A stretch of DNA of 64,000 bases from Alentia gelatinosa. Its lineage: Eukaryota > Annelida > Polychaeta > Phyllodocida > Polynoidae. The position numbers and the translations under genes are program-made. The first letter of the stretch is position 1; each line of letters opens with the position of its first letter. Below are positions 1 to 12,300 of this stretch, piece by piece. The stretch lies in contig OX465579.1 in the NCBI GenBank assembly GCA_950022655.1, positions 77,263,193-77,327,192 of the forward strand, read 5' to 3'. The notes under the pieces are model-generated. The model saw nothing but the letters and a program-made list of their open reading frames with translations. It did not search any database and was not told the DNA's origin.

Positions 1-120
1 AAACAAGTGACAGAAAGTGCATTTTTTATTCTTTTTCCCCTTCAACTCCTATTTATTATTATATACCTGTGCCAGTATGATACACTAATACCAACCTCTG
101 CTAGGGTATTACTATTAAAT

Positions 121-530
121 ATATACCGGCACAGTATGGTGGTATAAAATGATGTACCACCCTACTTTGAATACAAATTCTGATTGGCTGAAAAAAATTG
201 TGACCTACTTATGAAGTGCTGGCAGTGACTTGCAGCACTTCGCTAATTTATGCGAGTATATTCTGTGTTTGACTTTCACTAAGATGTCAACAGATATACC
301 AGCACACTTTGAATCGGACTCAGACGTTGTCATATTTCCTTATGCAATTAATCAAATATTTATATTTGAAGGTATATAATAAAATAAAAATGTATTACCT
401 TACTGGTACATCCTCGCATACCTTGTTTCTTTGGCTAAAAATATTCAACTCACTCTGCGAGCGCGTGGAATATTTCTAGCCAAAGAAACGCGGTATGCGA
501 GGACGTATCAGTAAGGTATATACATTTTGT
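121..530. repeat. Interspersed repeat, copy 1 (second copy near the other end of the window)
   Basis: Begins ATATACCGGCACAGTATGG and matches 63174-63535 over most of its length with small indels. Its 3' part (396-520) is a hairpin: arms around TACCTTACTGGTACATCC and its near-complement flank a short loop containing GCGAGCGCG. Looks like a palindromic non-autonomous DNA element. The rest of 1-3200 holds no gene I can support. Confidence 0.7.
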
Positions 531-1033
531 CTTATTCCAATGTTCAAGAAGGCGGTAATAACGTTCTTCAAAGCAACTACAGGCCTCCTTATTCATCACC
601 ACTCCCTTTTAAGGTCCAGAAGATCACTAGCCAGAATATGGCAATTGATTAAACGAATCTAGGAAATTCAAAGATAAATATCAAGTAACTAAATTGTGTT
701 TCTTTCATGGTTAATCTCAAATAAAACTCTAATGTTCTATCTGAGTTACATTATTTCCATTTTATATTCACAGCGTATTTTTGCATTTTATATGAATTCA
801 TATTCAGAGGAAATGTTGCGAGAAAAGACCAGGGAAAATGAATTCTGTTGAGTGATAATAAAAATCGATGAATTTACAATGTGTGATTGTAATTATTTGT
901 ATGATTGTGATGAATTACCACACTAAGTGGGATTCCTCTGAGATCTCCTTAACTTGTTGATTTCTCCTCTCCTTTTTATACTATGAAACTCTATATTAGT
1001 TACCAAAACTCGAATACCTGACTACAATAGCCA

Positions 1034-1195
1034 GTTATTAGCGGGTGGACAGTTGGTCTAACAGGATATGGCTATAGCTGTAGTGCTATAAAAAGCAAAA
1101 ATGTGTCAAGTCGTCTAGTGACTATTTATATAAGCAGGTTTACTACAGTAGGCTATAGCCATAATCTAAAGACCAACCGTCCACCTGCTAATAAC
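1034..1195. mobile_element. MITE with terminal inverted repeats GTTATTAGCRGGTGGAC
   Basis: The left end GTTATTAGCGGGTGGACAG and the right end, which on the reverse strand reads GTTATTAGCAGGTGGACGG, match over about 25 bp. No ORF. Related ends occur at about 1925-1975 and 62165-62225. Confidence 0.75.
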
Positions 1196-1344
1196 TAGGT
1201 CTGAACTCCACCAAGTTTTATTGCAGAGTAATTCATGAAGCAAAGCTAAGTGAATTACTCTGTGGTAAAATGAGGTAGAGTGCGGCCCAAGGTGTTTCCA
1301 TCGAGTGGGTGTCTGATTTTATCTAACACCGTATAATATTATAA

Positions 1345-1640
1345 GCAAGACTGTTGCAAGGCTTATACAAGACTGTTGCAGGACTGTTGCAAGACTGTTG
1401 TATGGCTGATGCAAGACTTTTTCCAAGACTGTTGTAAGACTTGCAAGACTGTTGTAAGACTGTAGCAAAACTGTTGTAAGGCTGATACAAGAATGTTGCA
1501 AGACTGTTGCAAGGCTGATACAAGACTGTTATAAGACTGTTGCAAGAATGTTGTAAGACTGACTTAAGACTGATACAAGACTGTTTGAAGACTGCAGTAA
1601 GACTGATACAAGACTTGCAAGACTGTTGTAAGGCTGATAT
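1345..1640. repeat. Minisatellite, about 11-bp unit AGACTGTTGCA
   Basis: Degenerate tandem copies of AAGACTGTTGT / AAGGCTGATAC. The open frames on the reverse strand here are repeat translations (Ser/Leu/Thr-rich) and not genes. Confidence 0.85.
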
Positions 1641-1799
1641 AATATGATATGGGGTGTTAATAGATTTAATATTACATTTATCTTGTCTGGACTGATTTAG
1701 AAAGTTATATTTTTTGGACTTCTTCAACCATTTATACATAACTTTGTACAACCAAAAATATGGCAATGTCATATCAACCTTTGTATCCATGTTCAGTAT

Positions 1800-1990
1800 T
1801 TTGACATGGATTTAAAAAAAAAAAAGTCTTCTCAGTTGGGGGGAGGACTTTTTTTGTCACAGGTCCATTTTGAAGAAATCTTCGACAGGGTCTGGTCTCT
1901 CCCTAGACTAGTACCGGTAATGAATTATTAGCAGACCTTGTATTGAGTGTCAAATGCGTCCACCTGCTAATTTGGCCTTTAAAGGCCAAT
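1800..1990. repeat. Interspersed repeat fragment shared with 62350-62460
   Basis: Both contain an A-run, an AGTCTTCTCAGTT/AGTGAATTCAGTT segment, then CAGGTCCATTTT. A GTCCACCTGCTAA end at about 1960 links it to the MITE at 1034-1195. Confidence 0.5.
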
Positions 1991-2596
1991 ATTTCTATTT
2001 CAAAATGCACAATTAGCTCTCGTCAATGAAATAAGTCACCCAATTCGCCATTTAGTATTGGGTACTTAGGGAATACTGGCTTAGGCTACGTGGACGTTGT
2101 TTTATATGCGGTCCTTGGGCCGAGTTTACGTCCTGAGCTCTGCTACAACCCCTCGCTTTCACTCTCCCTAACAACGTTGTGACGTCATTGGTTGTTTATA
2201 TTTTGCAAGCTGGCTGTCGGCCGTGTATGGCGTAGCGTTATTGCCAAGTTCTTTGCTATGGCATGCTAGTTTTAATTAAATCTTTAACTTTTGATATCGA
2301 TGTTTTATATCTATTTATGTATTTTATGTATCATATTCACAGGTTTTAATTGTGTATATTTACGGTCGATACTTAAACGTTGCCTTCCGTATACTGCTTC
2401 CTGTTTCGTGCACCCGAGGCCCGTACACTGCATTTCGTGCATGTACATATGATATCTGAATATTACTTCCATACAGTATAGGCGTCAGTTTCGTGCACAG
2501 GTATATAATAAACTAGCTTCACGACCGTGGAGTAGGAGTTCCTAATGTAGAGCCTATGGAGAGATTTACCGGGGTGAAATAAACGTATTTATATAG

Positions 2597-2736
2597 AACG
2601 TCCTGACCATGCTGTACAATTCACAAAACGAGATGGTAATTTACGGTTTGTACGGAACGAGGCATTTATGCCGAGTTCCGTACAAACCGTAAATTATCAT
2701 AGAGTTCTGTGACTTGTACAAGCATGGTTGGACGTT
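2597..2736. mobile_element. Near-perfect palindromic element
   Basis: The arms AACGTCC..CATGCTGTACAA and GGTAATTTACGGTTTGTACG fold against the right half (CGTACAAACCGTAAATTA..CATGGTTGGACGTT). It is a 140-bp hairpin with a very small loop, typical of a fold-back MITE. Confidence 0.7.
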
Positions 2737-3033
2737 ATATATTTACTCTATACCCAAATTTTTTTTAAAAATCATTCATTTAATTTTTAACAACCGATAT
2801 CTTAATAAACATGTATGGCAAGGTGGTCCGTATTTTAGTGTATGGACCGGCGGTCCGTACAGTATTTTTACGTCATATGCCGAAACGGTCCGTATTTACA
2901 GTATATATAGCATGGGTATATAGTAAATATAGCAGATAACACGACTTTACAAAATATTTGGGTTTGGAAACTGTTAAATATGCAGAAAGCACAAACACAG
3001 AAAATCGGAATTTACATATACTATTCAAATGAA

Positions 3034-3039
3034 TTTATT
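3034..3039 (-). promoter_or_regulatory. Candidate poly(A) signal of NDUFB7
   Basis: Reverse-strand AATAAA about 220 bp past the NDUFB7 stop codon, the first such hexamer in a plausible position. Not confirmed by transcript data. Confidence 0.35.
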
Positions 3040-3255
3040 GGGTTCTTTTTTATATGATAACTTGGCAAAGATTTCCATATAATTCAGTCTCGAATGTGTC
3101 GTCTGTATCACACTAAACAAACTGCAGACCTCTTTTTAGAATGCAGAAGGGTTTGTCGTCGTATTCCCATGGAGACGAATACTAATGAAAATGATTGCTT
3201 GCACTATATACAAGGTTGTTGCCTCTGATATTTTAAGGAGGTAAGCAGTCTATTC

Positions 3256-6200
3256 TCAGTTCTCTTCTGAGGCTCTTGATTTATGGCTGGCCAGTTCTCC
3301 CTTCCGCTTTGCACGTTCCAGTAGCCTTCGCTCACGTTCAAATTCCTTCATACGCATAACATAACTGGAAATAGAAAAAAAAACCGGTCTGATTTTATTC
3401 ATTTACTGACTATGGCTGTGGCTCTTAAATTCGTATCGCTGCATACATGGATACATGTTAGGTACAGTGCAACAGGGCAGGAAGGTTATTCATCAAATCT
3501 ATATTTTCAATATCCCGATAAACTGTTTGAATTTTAGTCTTTTAATTTTGAGCAAATGTTATTTGTTGGTTGACTTTTAAAATTAAAACACCAGGCAAAG
3601 TCTGCTATTCAAAAATTGCGATAATTGAACACATCAAACATCTGTTTGATGATGTTATGTGGAAAAAAGAAAGATGAAACACAATCAATCTCCATGTTGG
3701 GAGTGCGATCAAAACGCTCCCTGCACCGATGTGCTACCCAAGTAAAATAAAGTGCTTGAAAAAAGACTATATATATAGGGAAATATTTCATAAATATCAT
3801 AAGATGAAGCTTGTCCATATTTTGATTTAACGTTGTTTGACTAATGGATGAAAGTGGGTGTGTTTTCATGGAAACAGCTATATTCACAAATGTAAATTCG
3901 GGGTAGGATTTATTGATAGAGATTTTCTTTTTATCTCCATATTCTCATATCCATACACATGCCTTCCGTTTTATATTAAGATGGATAACACAATTTTAAA
4001 CGTAATCTCAGACAAAAACAAGTAAGTGTTACTTACTCTTCGTATTCACAATTATCATATTTGTGTTTGACTGATTTGCATGCCGCAACAAGGGGGAATT
4101 TCTCTTTTCGACAAGCATAGAAATCTATGAGAAGGTGGGCACAGTAGTCTCGCTTGTCAAGCGTAAGTCCCGCAGCTTCCATTTCAGCATCCGTTGCGAT
4201 CATTTCTGAAGAGGGAAAATAAAAAATGGCTATAGCTAGACTACTACAAATATATATAAGAATACACATGAAGTGGAGCTGTAGGATAGATATTTCGTAA
4301 ATTTCAATATTGGAAAGGTCTCGGTCAAATATAACTTCACAAGGTTAGATCCTCTGAGTGGTTTGGTAACTTCAGTAATATGAATACACAGATCCTGCTA
4401 TGCGATTCTGATGAGTCATCCCTTTACTCACAAATGCGACTTTTTATGTTTCATGCCTTTCTACGATATTTTATCAGTTAACTATAATTTGATAATTCAA
4501 CTTTTATTGCTTAGCTGATTATGTCCTAGATATTCATTTTGTGACTTTACATCCAATGGTTGTTAGCATTAGGCATGGAACATGTGCTAAAATAGAAGTG
4601 ATGTCCTGAGCATTTAATATGGAACAAAAAAACTAGTTTTTTCTAAATTTGAAAAGGGTAATTCACTATTGCGTTGTGAATAACGATTATTATAAACAAA
4701 ACATCGTCCGAAAGCTACAACTTTTCCCTATTTGTTGGTGTTCGTAACATATACCTGTGTCATGTCTAAGGTTCCTTGTCATAGATGAAACATCAGCATT
4801 TAAAAAAAAAAAAAAAGACACTAAAACATGTTAGCTTCCTGTCTTCATAGTGCTTTAATGAAAAATAACCTATAGAAATAAACATCTTATCTTCCCTAGG
4901 TATCTCAAGTCAATTAAATGGAAACATATATTGTCAGGCTGTGATAGATATTTCCTGAGGTACAGAAGCATTATGACAGATGACAAAGAGTCCAACAGAG
5001 TTCTACGAGGGGATTTGCTGATACTATTGCATATTTTGTATATGGCATCTGTGGAAGTGTGAGTTGAAGTGGATGTGTGTTTGCTCTCCTTATTATGTCT
5101 TGAGGTCTTGAGAAAGTGAGCTGTGAAATACACTCTCAGTGGTAACTGGACACTATGCTTCGTTGCCAGCACGCTTCGGTTTTCATGAGGTGAAGGACAC
5201 TACACTTGTCGCGGTCGGACACTATAATTTGTCAAGTCTAGATTATTCTTTGATAGTTGAATACTGGCAAAAATCTATAGATGTTCACAGGGATTGGACT
5301 GAACAGTAGGCGTATCCCGGGCAAATACCTTTCAGCTACTAGATCTGGATTTTACATGCCAGTTTGATTGTCGGGCGTCTCAGCGTCGGGCCATGAAGCC
5401 ACTGCGGCAGACTGCCGTTAGAACCAGGCAGGTCATGATCAGGGTCATGATGATCAGGGTCATGATTATACATGTATGTGTGCGTCCAGATACCACACAT
5501 TGAATATGTGCTCTGTGTTGAGCTTCGGGGGTGGGTGAGGGTAAGGGGGGGGGGGGGGGGGGGGGGGGCTACATTGAAGCCACGCTACGAAGACTATACT
5601 ATAAAAATTGGACAGTATGCTATCCTATGATTTCCTATGATCTAACAGTGACAGCCCTCGAACACTGTGCTATATTTTTTTTTCTTTCTGAAGACTTGGG
5701 AAACGCTTTAAAACGTTATATGTGATATACCTTGGAGGTTGGTGTTAGTTTATTTCATATTTACACCACTAATCACAGTCACTTTCAACTCATGATAAGA
5801 AGTAATTTCAGGCTTTATACAGCATAGTGAGGTCTCCACCATTTACCCTGAGAGCACACTTGTGATGGGGCTGCTTCATTTTTAGGTATTTACCAGGACT
5901 GGAAGAATGAGGATGCTTTCTTTTGGGCCATTCACCAAACCTCTGTGTATAATTAAAGTTGTAAGAATAATGTATTCGTCGAGTCAGCCTGGAAGTAGGT
6001 GGCGCTGCGAACCCGGCTTTTGAGAAGCAACTACGCAAGGCTTGGAGAAGCAACTACGCAATGCTAGGCCTATGGAGCGTTCATTTACAATATTATCTAA
6101 TATGTGAGGATGTTTAAAGTGCTTCTGAGCCACTTCTCTTGATAAAATCAAAGTTTCAGAAAATTTCAGATCAAATGAGAATGTGATAGCCATGGTTCAG

Positions 6201-8800
6201 ACTGTTGATGCAATGTCAACAACTCATCGAAACACCTGGTTTTCTTTAAGTTGGCACTTTCAAATCATGTCTGGATATTGTATCTAATCCTATTTAAATG
6301 ATTACATGTAAAGATTGCACATAAGAATGTCGGAAACAATATTTTTTCACCATTTAACACTCTGACAGCGCTTTGTGGTCACCAGTAATATGGCGGACTG
6401 AGTCTGTTGTCAGGGAAATTTGCATAACTTGGAGGGTTTTTAATTCTCTCTTACACTTTCCCAGGTTTCCAGGTCGCTCAAGCTTGGACATGGTGTCTCC
6501 ACGAGCTGTGCTGCTTTGTTTTTGTATTTCTTGATTGGTTTGGTTTTTGTTTGTTAGTGTTTTGTTGTTGGTTGTTATTGGGGGTTGTATGTTTTTCAGT
6601 CGCGTTTGTGGTACGGGGTTTGTTGGGCTTGTCGATTTTTTTTTAGTTATGAAGACGTGGCTAAAACACCTCAACAACAAGCCGATGATTTTTTTTGATT
6701 TTTTTAAAATCTTTTTTGCCTTTTCCAGGTTGTCCTTTGTTTTGGTTTTAATTGTCTATTATGTGTTGTTCTATTGACTTGGCTCTTTTTGCTGTTTGTT
6801 TTAGGCAGTCTATGTTTTCTTTGAATGCTTGGTTTATGTATATTTTGGTTTGGTCTGTTTGGTGTATAGCCTTGCATTGGGTTAGTAGGTGGTGGATTGT
6901 TTCTTGCTTTTGGCCACACTTCCTGCAGCTTATTGTTGTATGTATTGCCTTGAAGTTTTCCTTGGAGTTGTACATTTAGTTTCTTAGTTTGAAGATGGTG
7001 CCTGCTTGGTTTCTTGTTAGGCTTGTTATGTAGCTTGGTCTTTGGTTCTTGGTCGAATCAGTTCTATTTGTGATGTATCTTGTCTTGGATTTTGTTTCTT
7101 TGGTTTTGGTTATATTCTCCTTCCATTGGTGGTCTATTCCTTGTTTTATTTAGTTTTTCCACTGGGTTTTTGTTAGCTGTGTGGCTTATTTTGGGTTGAT
7201 GTTTATTTCTACAATTATTTTCTCTGTGTGTATTTTCCAATGGCTTGTGTCCGTGATTGAGGTTATGTTTTTTTCTTTTGGGTTTACCAATAGTGCATTA
7301 TGTGTTTGGTTTTCATGTGTGTTTTCAGGTCTTTCAGATTTGTTTCTATTTTTTTTTTTCATCTTGCAGCAGAGGTGTTTCAGCCACGTTCAAATAATCT
7401 AGTTTTGTTTCTATGTACAGGTTTTCTCTGGGGGTTGTATGGAGTGTTTTTAGAGTTCTTCTAATTATATTGTCTAGTATTGAGTTGATTTGTTTGGCTT
7501 GTTGTTTGTTTGGTTGCCAGGTTTCGGATCTGTAGGCGATTATGGGGATAATGTATGCCTCTATTAGTTTCCATATGCTTTCCATTTCTATTACCTTGAA
7601 GTTGTCATCTATTGCTAGGTATATTATGGTTTGGTATGCTGCTTCTGTTTTTTTTCTTAGTTATACTATTTGGTTGTCTATGTTTCCTTTTTCGTTGATT
7701 ATTTCTCCTAAGTATTTGTATTGTGTTGTGTATTGTAGGTTTTTGTTTCCTAGTTTCATTTGGGTTTTGTTCCCTTTTCCAATTATTAGTGTTTTTGATT
7801 TTTTCTTCTCCGAACTCTATTCTGTATCTGTTTGCTATTTCATTTGTTATGTTTAGTAGTTGTTGGCGTTGGTTAATATTGTTTGTTATTGTTGCTACGT
7901 CATCTACCCATAGTAGGCATTTTGGTGCATTGGGTTGGTTTTCTATTTGGGGGTTTAGTTCTTCGATTGTTTGGTTTATCTCATCCATGATTGCTGCGTA
8001 TTGGGTGGCTGCTAGGACTCCGCCTTGTCTGATGCTGTCCTTGATTTTCATCGGTTTTGTTTGTCCATGTTTAGTGTTTATTTTTGCTGTTATGTTTTTG
8101 TTGAGTTTGTCTATTATGTCCCATGTTCCTCCGTTGACCCCTTTTTTGTATTTTAAACCTGAAGTCATCAGATGACCCGGAGAATCACCTTTGTTGGCTC
8201 ACAGTGTCACTAAATTTGATACAACAAGGTGTCATTGAAAACACTGTGACTATGGGATGGAATACTTATATAGCCTACAACCTGGAGTTTAGTAGTACTA
8301 GATCTAGATAATCATAGTAGTACTGTACTTAAGACTTCAAGTGCCAAAATTGATAGGATTGTCACTGTCAGTACTGTGTCAGTCATTGAAACGTAGTCAC
8401 TGTTGCAGTCCTAACCTTACCCAGAAAAATGGCTCTTTCATTTCTAACAGTAACACTTGGTAAAATGTTTAAAAGCAATGTGGATTAATACATTTATCGC
8501 GATGATATCGGTCGCTACCTGTTTCTAAAATCAAGATGAGGTTAAATTAAAACTCTACAACTATAAATACAACAAGGCCGCCTGTCCTGTCTACTACTAC
8601 AGAGTACAGTGCAGTAGTGGCATGGCCTCTGCCTTTGGACCAGACTTACTAGAATTGGAGGCCCTGGTGTTTTATGGATAGGACTTACCCCTTTGTTTTC
8701 TTCCATTAGAAAAGCCATAATTTGGATCAAATGTTGGGGGTTCTGTGTAGACTGGTGCCGTCTCGGGCGATCCAATATAAGCAGAATACACATGCCCCAT
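3256..8800 (-). CDS. NDUFB7: NADH dehydrogenase 1 beta subcomplex subunit 7 (3 coding exons, complete)
   Basis: Accessory subunit of mitochondrial complex I, located on the intermembrane-space side. Coding exons on the minus strand are 8800-8689, 4205-4037 and 3364-3256 (112+169+109 nt), giving 129 residues against about 137 in human. Both introns are GT-AG, and phases 1 and 2 join cleanly. Exon 1 begins MGHVYSAYIG and carries a proline-rich stretch with a PNYGF motif. Exon 2 carries the twin CX9C pair (DYCAHLLIDFYAC, then CKSVKHKYDNC), the family signature for a Mia40-folded disulfide hairpin. Exon 3 opens into the highly conserved DYVMRMKEFERERR segment and ends in a basic tail. The start is the first ATG and gives an N-terminus like the family (MG, possible myristoylation). 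Intron 1 is 4.5 kb and filled with transposon debris. A reverse-strand AATAAA lies at 3034-3039. Confidence 0.95.
4620..5000. repeat. Interspersed repeat, related copy at 34150-34520
   Basis: Shared segments include AAAACATGTTA, GACCTATAGAAATAA-like and GGCAGGCTGTGATAGATATTTC, in the same order and spacing. No coding capacity seen. Lies in NDUFB7 intron 1. Confidence 0.6.
5540..5569 (+). repeat. Poly(G) run
   Basis: About 30 nearly uninterrupted G residues (5' flank GGGTAA). The surrounding 5250-6500 shows no gene I can support. Confidence 0.9.
6530..8165 (-). pseudogene. Non-LTR retrotransposon remnant (reverse transcriptase and C-terminal zinc motif)
   Basis: Three broken reverse-strand frames lie in the order expected for a LINE ORF2 C-terminal half. 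About 8168-7605 carries KDSIRQGGVLAATQYAAI and the catalytic box LLWVDDVATI. About 7585-7346 carries LIEAYIIPIIAYRSETW, the post-RT thumb region. About 6975-6750 carries ISCRKCGQKQETIHHLLTQC, a Cys/His knuckle. The first Asp pair (VDD) is intact, but frameshifts separate the parts and the 5' half is absent. The sense strand is very A-rich, unlike its neighbours. The WVDD-type box resembles I/Nimb-like elements; clade assignment is uncertain. Sits in NDUFB7 intron 1. Confidence 0.75.
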
Positions 8801-9306
8801 CTTCGTCCTTCAGGTTCCAACACCGAACCGGAAGTTTAGGGTATATTATTTTCAGCAGTAAATACAACCGACCGGGATCCGATCCAGATTTTATCTAAAA
8901 CTAAGTAGTAAATATTCTGATAATATAAATTGAGTGTTACACTAGCTTTCTTGTACTCCACCTCTGTTTATTGATTGTTTTTATTTTTGTATTTACTAGT
9001 AAACAAAGTGGCCGGAGAGTGTAGCTGTTTAGGCGCACTGCATCGCTCGAGTAACATCCAGAGCGGCGCAGTATACTGTTTTGGTTGAATCTCACGCCAG
9101 AATCTGTAGGTCGCTTCAAGATATTGGTGGTAGTGGGCTATGTTTTAAGTAAACACTCAGGTCAAAAATATGAAAGTTGAAATGTAATTCAACATGATCA
9201 TCTCGTAGATGTCACTGACATTAGTGACTACATCAATCTTTAATACTTGAGGCGGCTAGTACGGTACCACTTGACTTGGCACTACCAGAAAAGTGGAGAA
9301 AACGTC
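8801..9306. promoter_or_regulatory. Head-to-head intergenic region of NDUFB7 and NEK8, probable bidirectional promoter
   Basis: Only 506 bp separate the two divergent start codons. An ETS-type core CCGGAAGT sits at 8828-8835, 28 bp above the NDUFB7 ATG; ETS sites are common in promoters of nuclear respiratory genes. A hairpin with arms around 9036-9047 and 9060-9071 (ACTGCATCGCTC and GAGCGGCGCAGT) lies mid-region. No TATA box in a convincing place. Shared promoter function is inferred from spacing. Confidence 0.5.
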
Positions 9307-12300
9307 ATGGACAAGTACGAGAAGATTCGAGTTGTAGGAAGAGGTGCCTATGGGTGAATATCTTCCTTTGAATATTTATCAAACTTATTATCTTTTAAAC
9401 TGATCATCTCTTTGTCTTGGCTTAAAAGGAACCGAAAGTTGAGATACTTTATTAACAGTTGCCCTTACAGTTACACCCCTCTAGAGTTTTGGGATTGTAC
9501 CCTGGTACCATATAAATTTGAAATTCATAATATTTATAGCCTAGAATTAACATGATTAGGACAAAATAATGTCTATTTCCGGCTAAACAATTGTAAATCA
9601 CACTATAAAGTTGTATTTAAGTGCATGTTCCACCAACAGGCGCTGGCCCGGACTGGGGGCTGCACGAGGGTCACCAGCAGGTTTGCCTGTTGCATGCAAC
9701 GACCAGCTCTGTGGAAGAGCACAGAAGGTGCTCCTGTTGGCGCTGGGCCCTGGGCCAGCAGCCATGGGCCTTCAGTTTGGGTAGAATACCACCTGTTGTG
9801 AGCCACCTGCTGAGTGCCGGCCTGCCCTACAGTCCAAAGCTAGACACTATACTCCTCCACTATGCCAGTTGAAAGGCTGGCATAAAATTTATGAGATCAT
9901 ATGTCCACACAAAATCATTCAGAGCCACCCGCAAAGGATCACTGGCAGAAGCTGATTAAGTAGCTTTTGCTTACTAGAATAGATGAGCGGCCGGTAGATT
10001 TGGTGCGAATACAATTATTCTCCCAGCATCCACCAGACACCATGGCGTAAGCATCGCCCCAACCGGCACCTTTTGACCACCCAGCTTGGTGGAAACAGTT
10101 ACTGGTTGCCCACTGGGCACTGTATGGGCTTCTTGTTGTGGTTATCTGGGTAGAAAAAGGTGGTTGGTTGAAGAGCTCAGAGAATTTGCACATTTCCAGC
10201 TGGCCCAGGCTGGCCGGCCCGCCCACCTGTTGAAAGCCTAGTTAGTGGAACAGTCTTTGGTCATACCTTTTCATAAGATTTTCAAATGATAACAGAAATA
10301 TATAGGTATATCAAAGGCTACATAGCTAGGAGCCTATATAAGAAATTAAAATGCTAGCTTCTTAGTTTTAGTTTTTGAATAATCGTGGTATTGAAATAAT
10401 GCAGTTTGGTGACAGACATGCAATTCTTTTTAATTCATGACAACATCTTTATTAGTTCAAAGATTATTCAGGATTTATACTCAACAGACTTTTACCAAAT
10501 TTTCAGGACGGTGTTCCTGTGTCAGCGAATGGCAGACCGGAAATTTGTAATCATCAAACAGATTCCTGTTGAGGCTATGACCAAGGAGGAGCGTCAGGCA
10601 GCCTTAAACGAAGTCAAGGTGCTCTCAATGTTGGACCATCCTTACATCATTGAATATTATGAGAACTTCCTAGAAGATAAAGCACTCATGATTGTGATGG
10701 AGTATGCTCAAGGTAAGAGATATCTTTAAGGGCTGATTCCACCAACACAATGGATTTGTCGTGGTATGTCTTGTAGTGTCTTACAGTGTCGCGATGTGTC
10801 GTACCTCTGTTGTCACAAAATGTAGCCGTGAGGTGTCGGGTGTATGTTTTGGTGCTCCACCACTGCGACACGTCGCGACAAATGGGCATGTAACTATGAA
10901 AACCTAGCCCGACTTAGCACGACACCCAAATCGTGACCAATCTTGCTATGTCTTGTGTGTCGGTGGAATCAGCATTTAACCCTTTAAGGACGGCTGCCTG
11001 GGGTCCAGCTACTCCCATAAGGACAGGATACTGGTGGCAGTCTGTCTGGCTACAGGACGGCCACATAATAGTTAAAACTGATATCCAAGTTTGTAATCAT
11101 GCAATATGATACATAATCATAAATATTTTATTACTTTTTAATAGAAATACTAAATATGATATTATATCTACATTTTCTGAAGATTTCATGAATATTGCTC
11201 TATTATTTCTTTGTTAAAACATTTTTCTTAATATTGGGACAATGATGCCTCAAGGCATCATGCGTCTTTAGTGCGGTGATGCCTCCAGGCATAATGCGTC
11301 TTTAGCGTGGTGATGCCTCCAGGCATCATGCGTCCTTAAATGGTTAAGTGGTACCCATGAAGTCCTCGTGAGATGAAAACTCACCAAGGTGAACTACCTA
11401 CCAAGTTATTTTCATCAAGTATGTTTCTGATTTTATCTCAGCTTGCATACATGATCAGGAGCATCAATTATGAATAAAATACCTTAAGAATCAATAATCA
11501 TCACCTGAAGAAGCTGATTAAACATCAGCAAAATGTCGTGAACAATATTGATACATTTATGAACCAAAAATTATAACATTTTATTGCAATTTCTACCGTC
11601 TGATTCAATAAAATGACCCACCCCATTTATCCATTGAGTATTGGGTAACACTACCCTCATGACCATGGAGTATGAGTTCCTGACGTTAAGCATATGGAGA
11701 AATATACAGGAGTGAGGTGATATTTCTGACTCCCTTTACGAAATGATATCTGATTGTCTTAATGGTGTCTGCCATTTTATTATTCTTCAAATTTTGGTAC
11801 TTGTCTTGTCTTATGGCTAGTAAATAGAACGTCGCTTTTTGACAACTAGCCAAAGTTAATGTAGCTCACTAAAACGGCTTAAAACCGATATAAATGATAG
11901 AATTGTTCTGGTAGTATGTTATAACATACAGGCTGATGCGTTTTTTTGTTTTTCGTTTTTAATTTACAGGTGGAACACTCTTTGAATACCTTCAGCAGAG
12001 GAACGGACAGTTATTGGAAGAAGAGGTAAACTATACACTTTTATTCATTTGAATATTTTTACTATTGCTTTAATTGCTGTTGACAACATTGTCTTCATTC
12101 ATCTTAAATGTATCTTGTGACGTAAGTTTGATTAAAACCAATACGTCTAGAATATTGTTCTGTAGAGGTCACACCATTTTCGACCTTCATCAGGGCATTC
12201 ACTTAAAGGATTACAATCTAATAATAAGATATTGTTTTCTATGTGTTCCAGGAAATTATGCGTTTCCTCGCACAGATGCTTCTGTCACTACAACACGTCC

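Noticed and set aside
1323..1790. 155-codon reverse-strand frame
   Set aside because: Largely translation of an 11-bp tandem repeat; no domain.
5808..6193. Two reverse frames of 69-81 codons
   Set aside because: No similarity, no splice context; chance frames in intron 1 of NDUFB7.
7181..8175. Forward-strand Phe/Leu/Ser-rich frames that look like membrane proteins
   Set aside because: Antisense shadows of the A-rich LINE remnant on the reverse strand.
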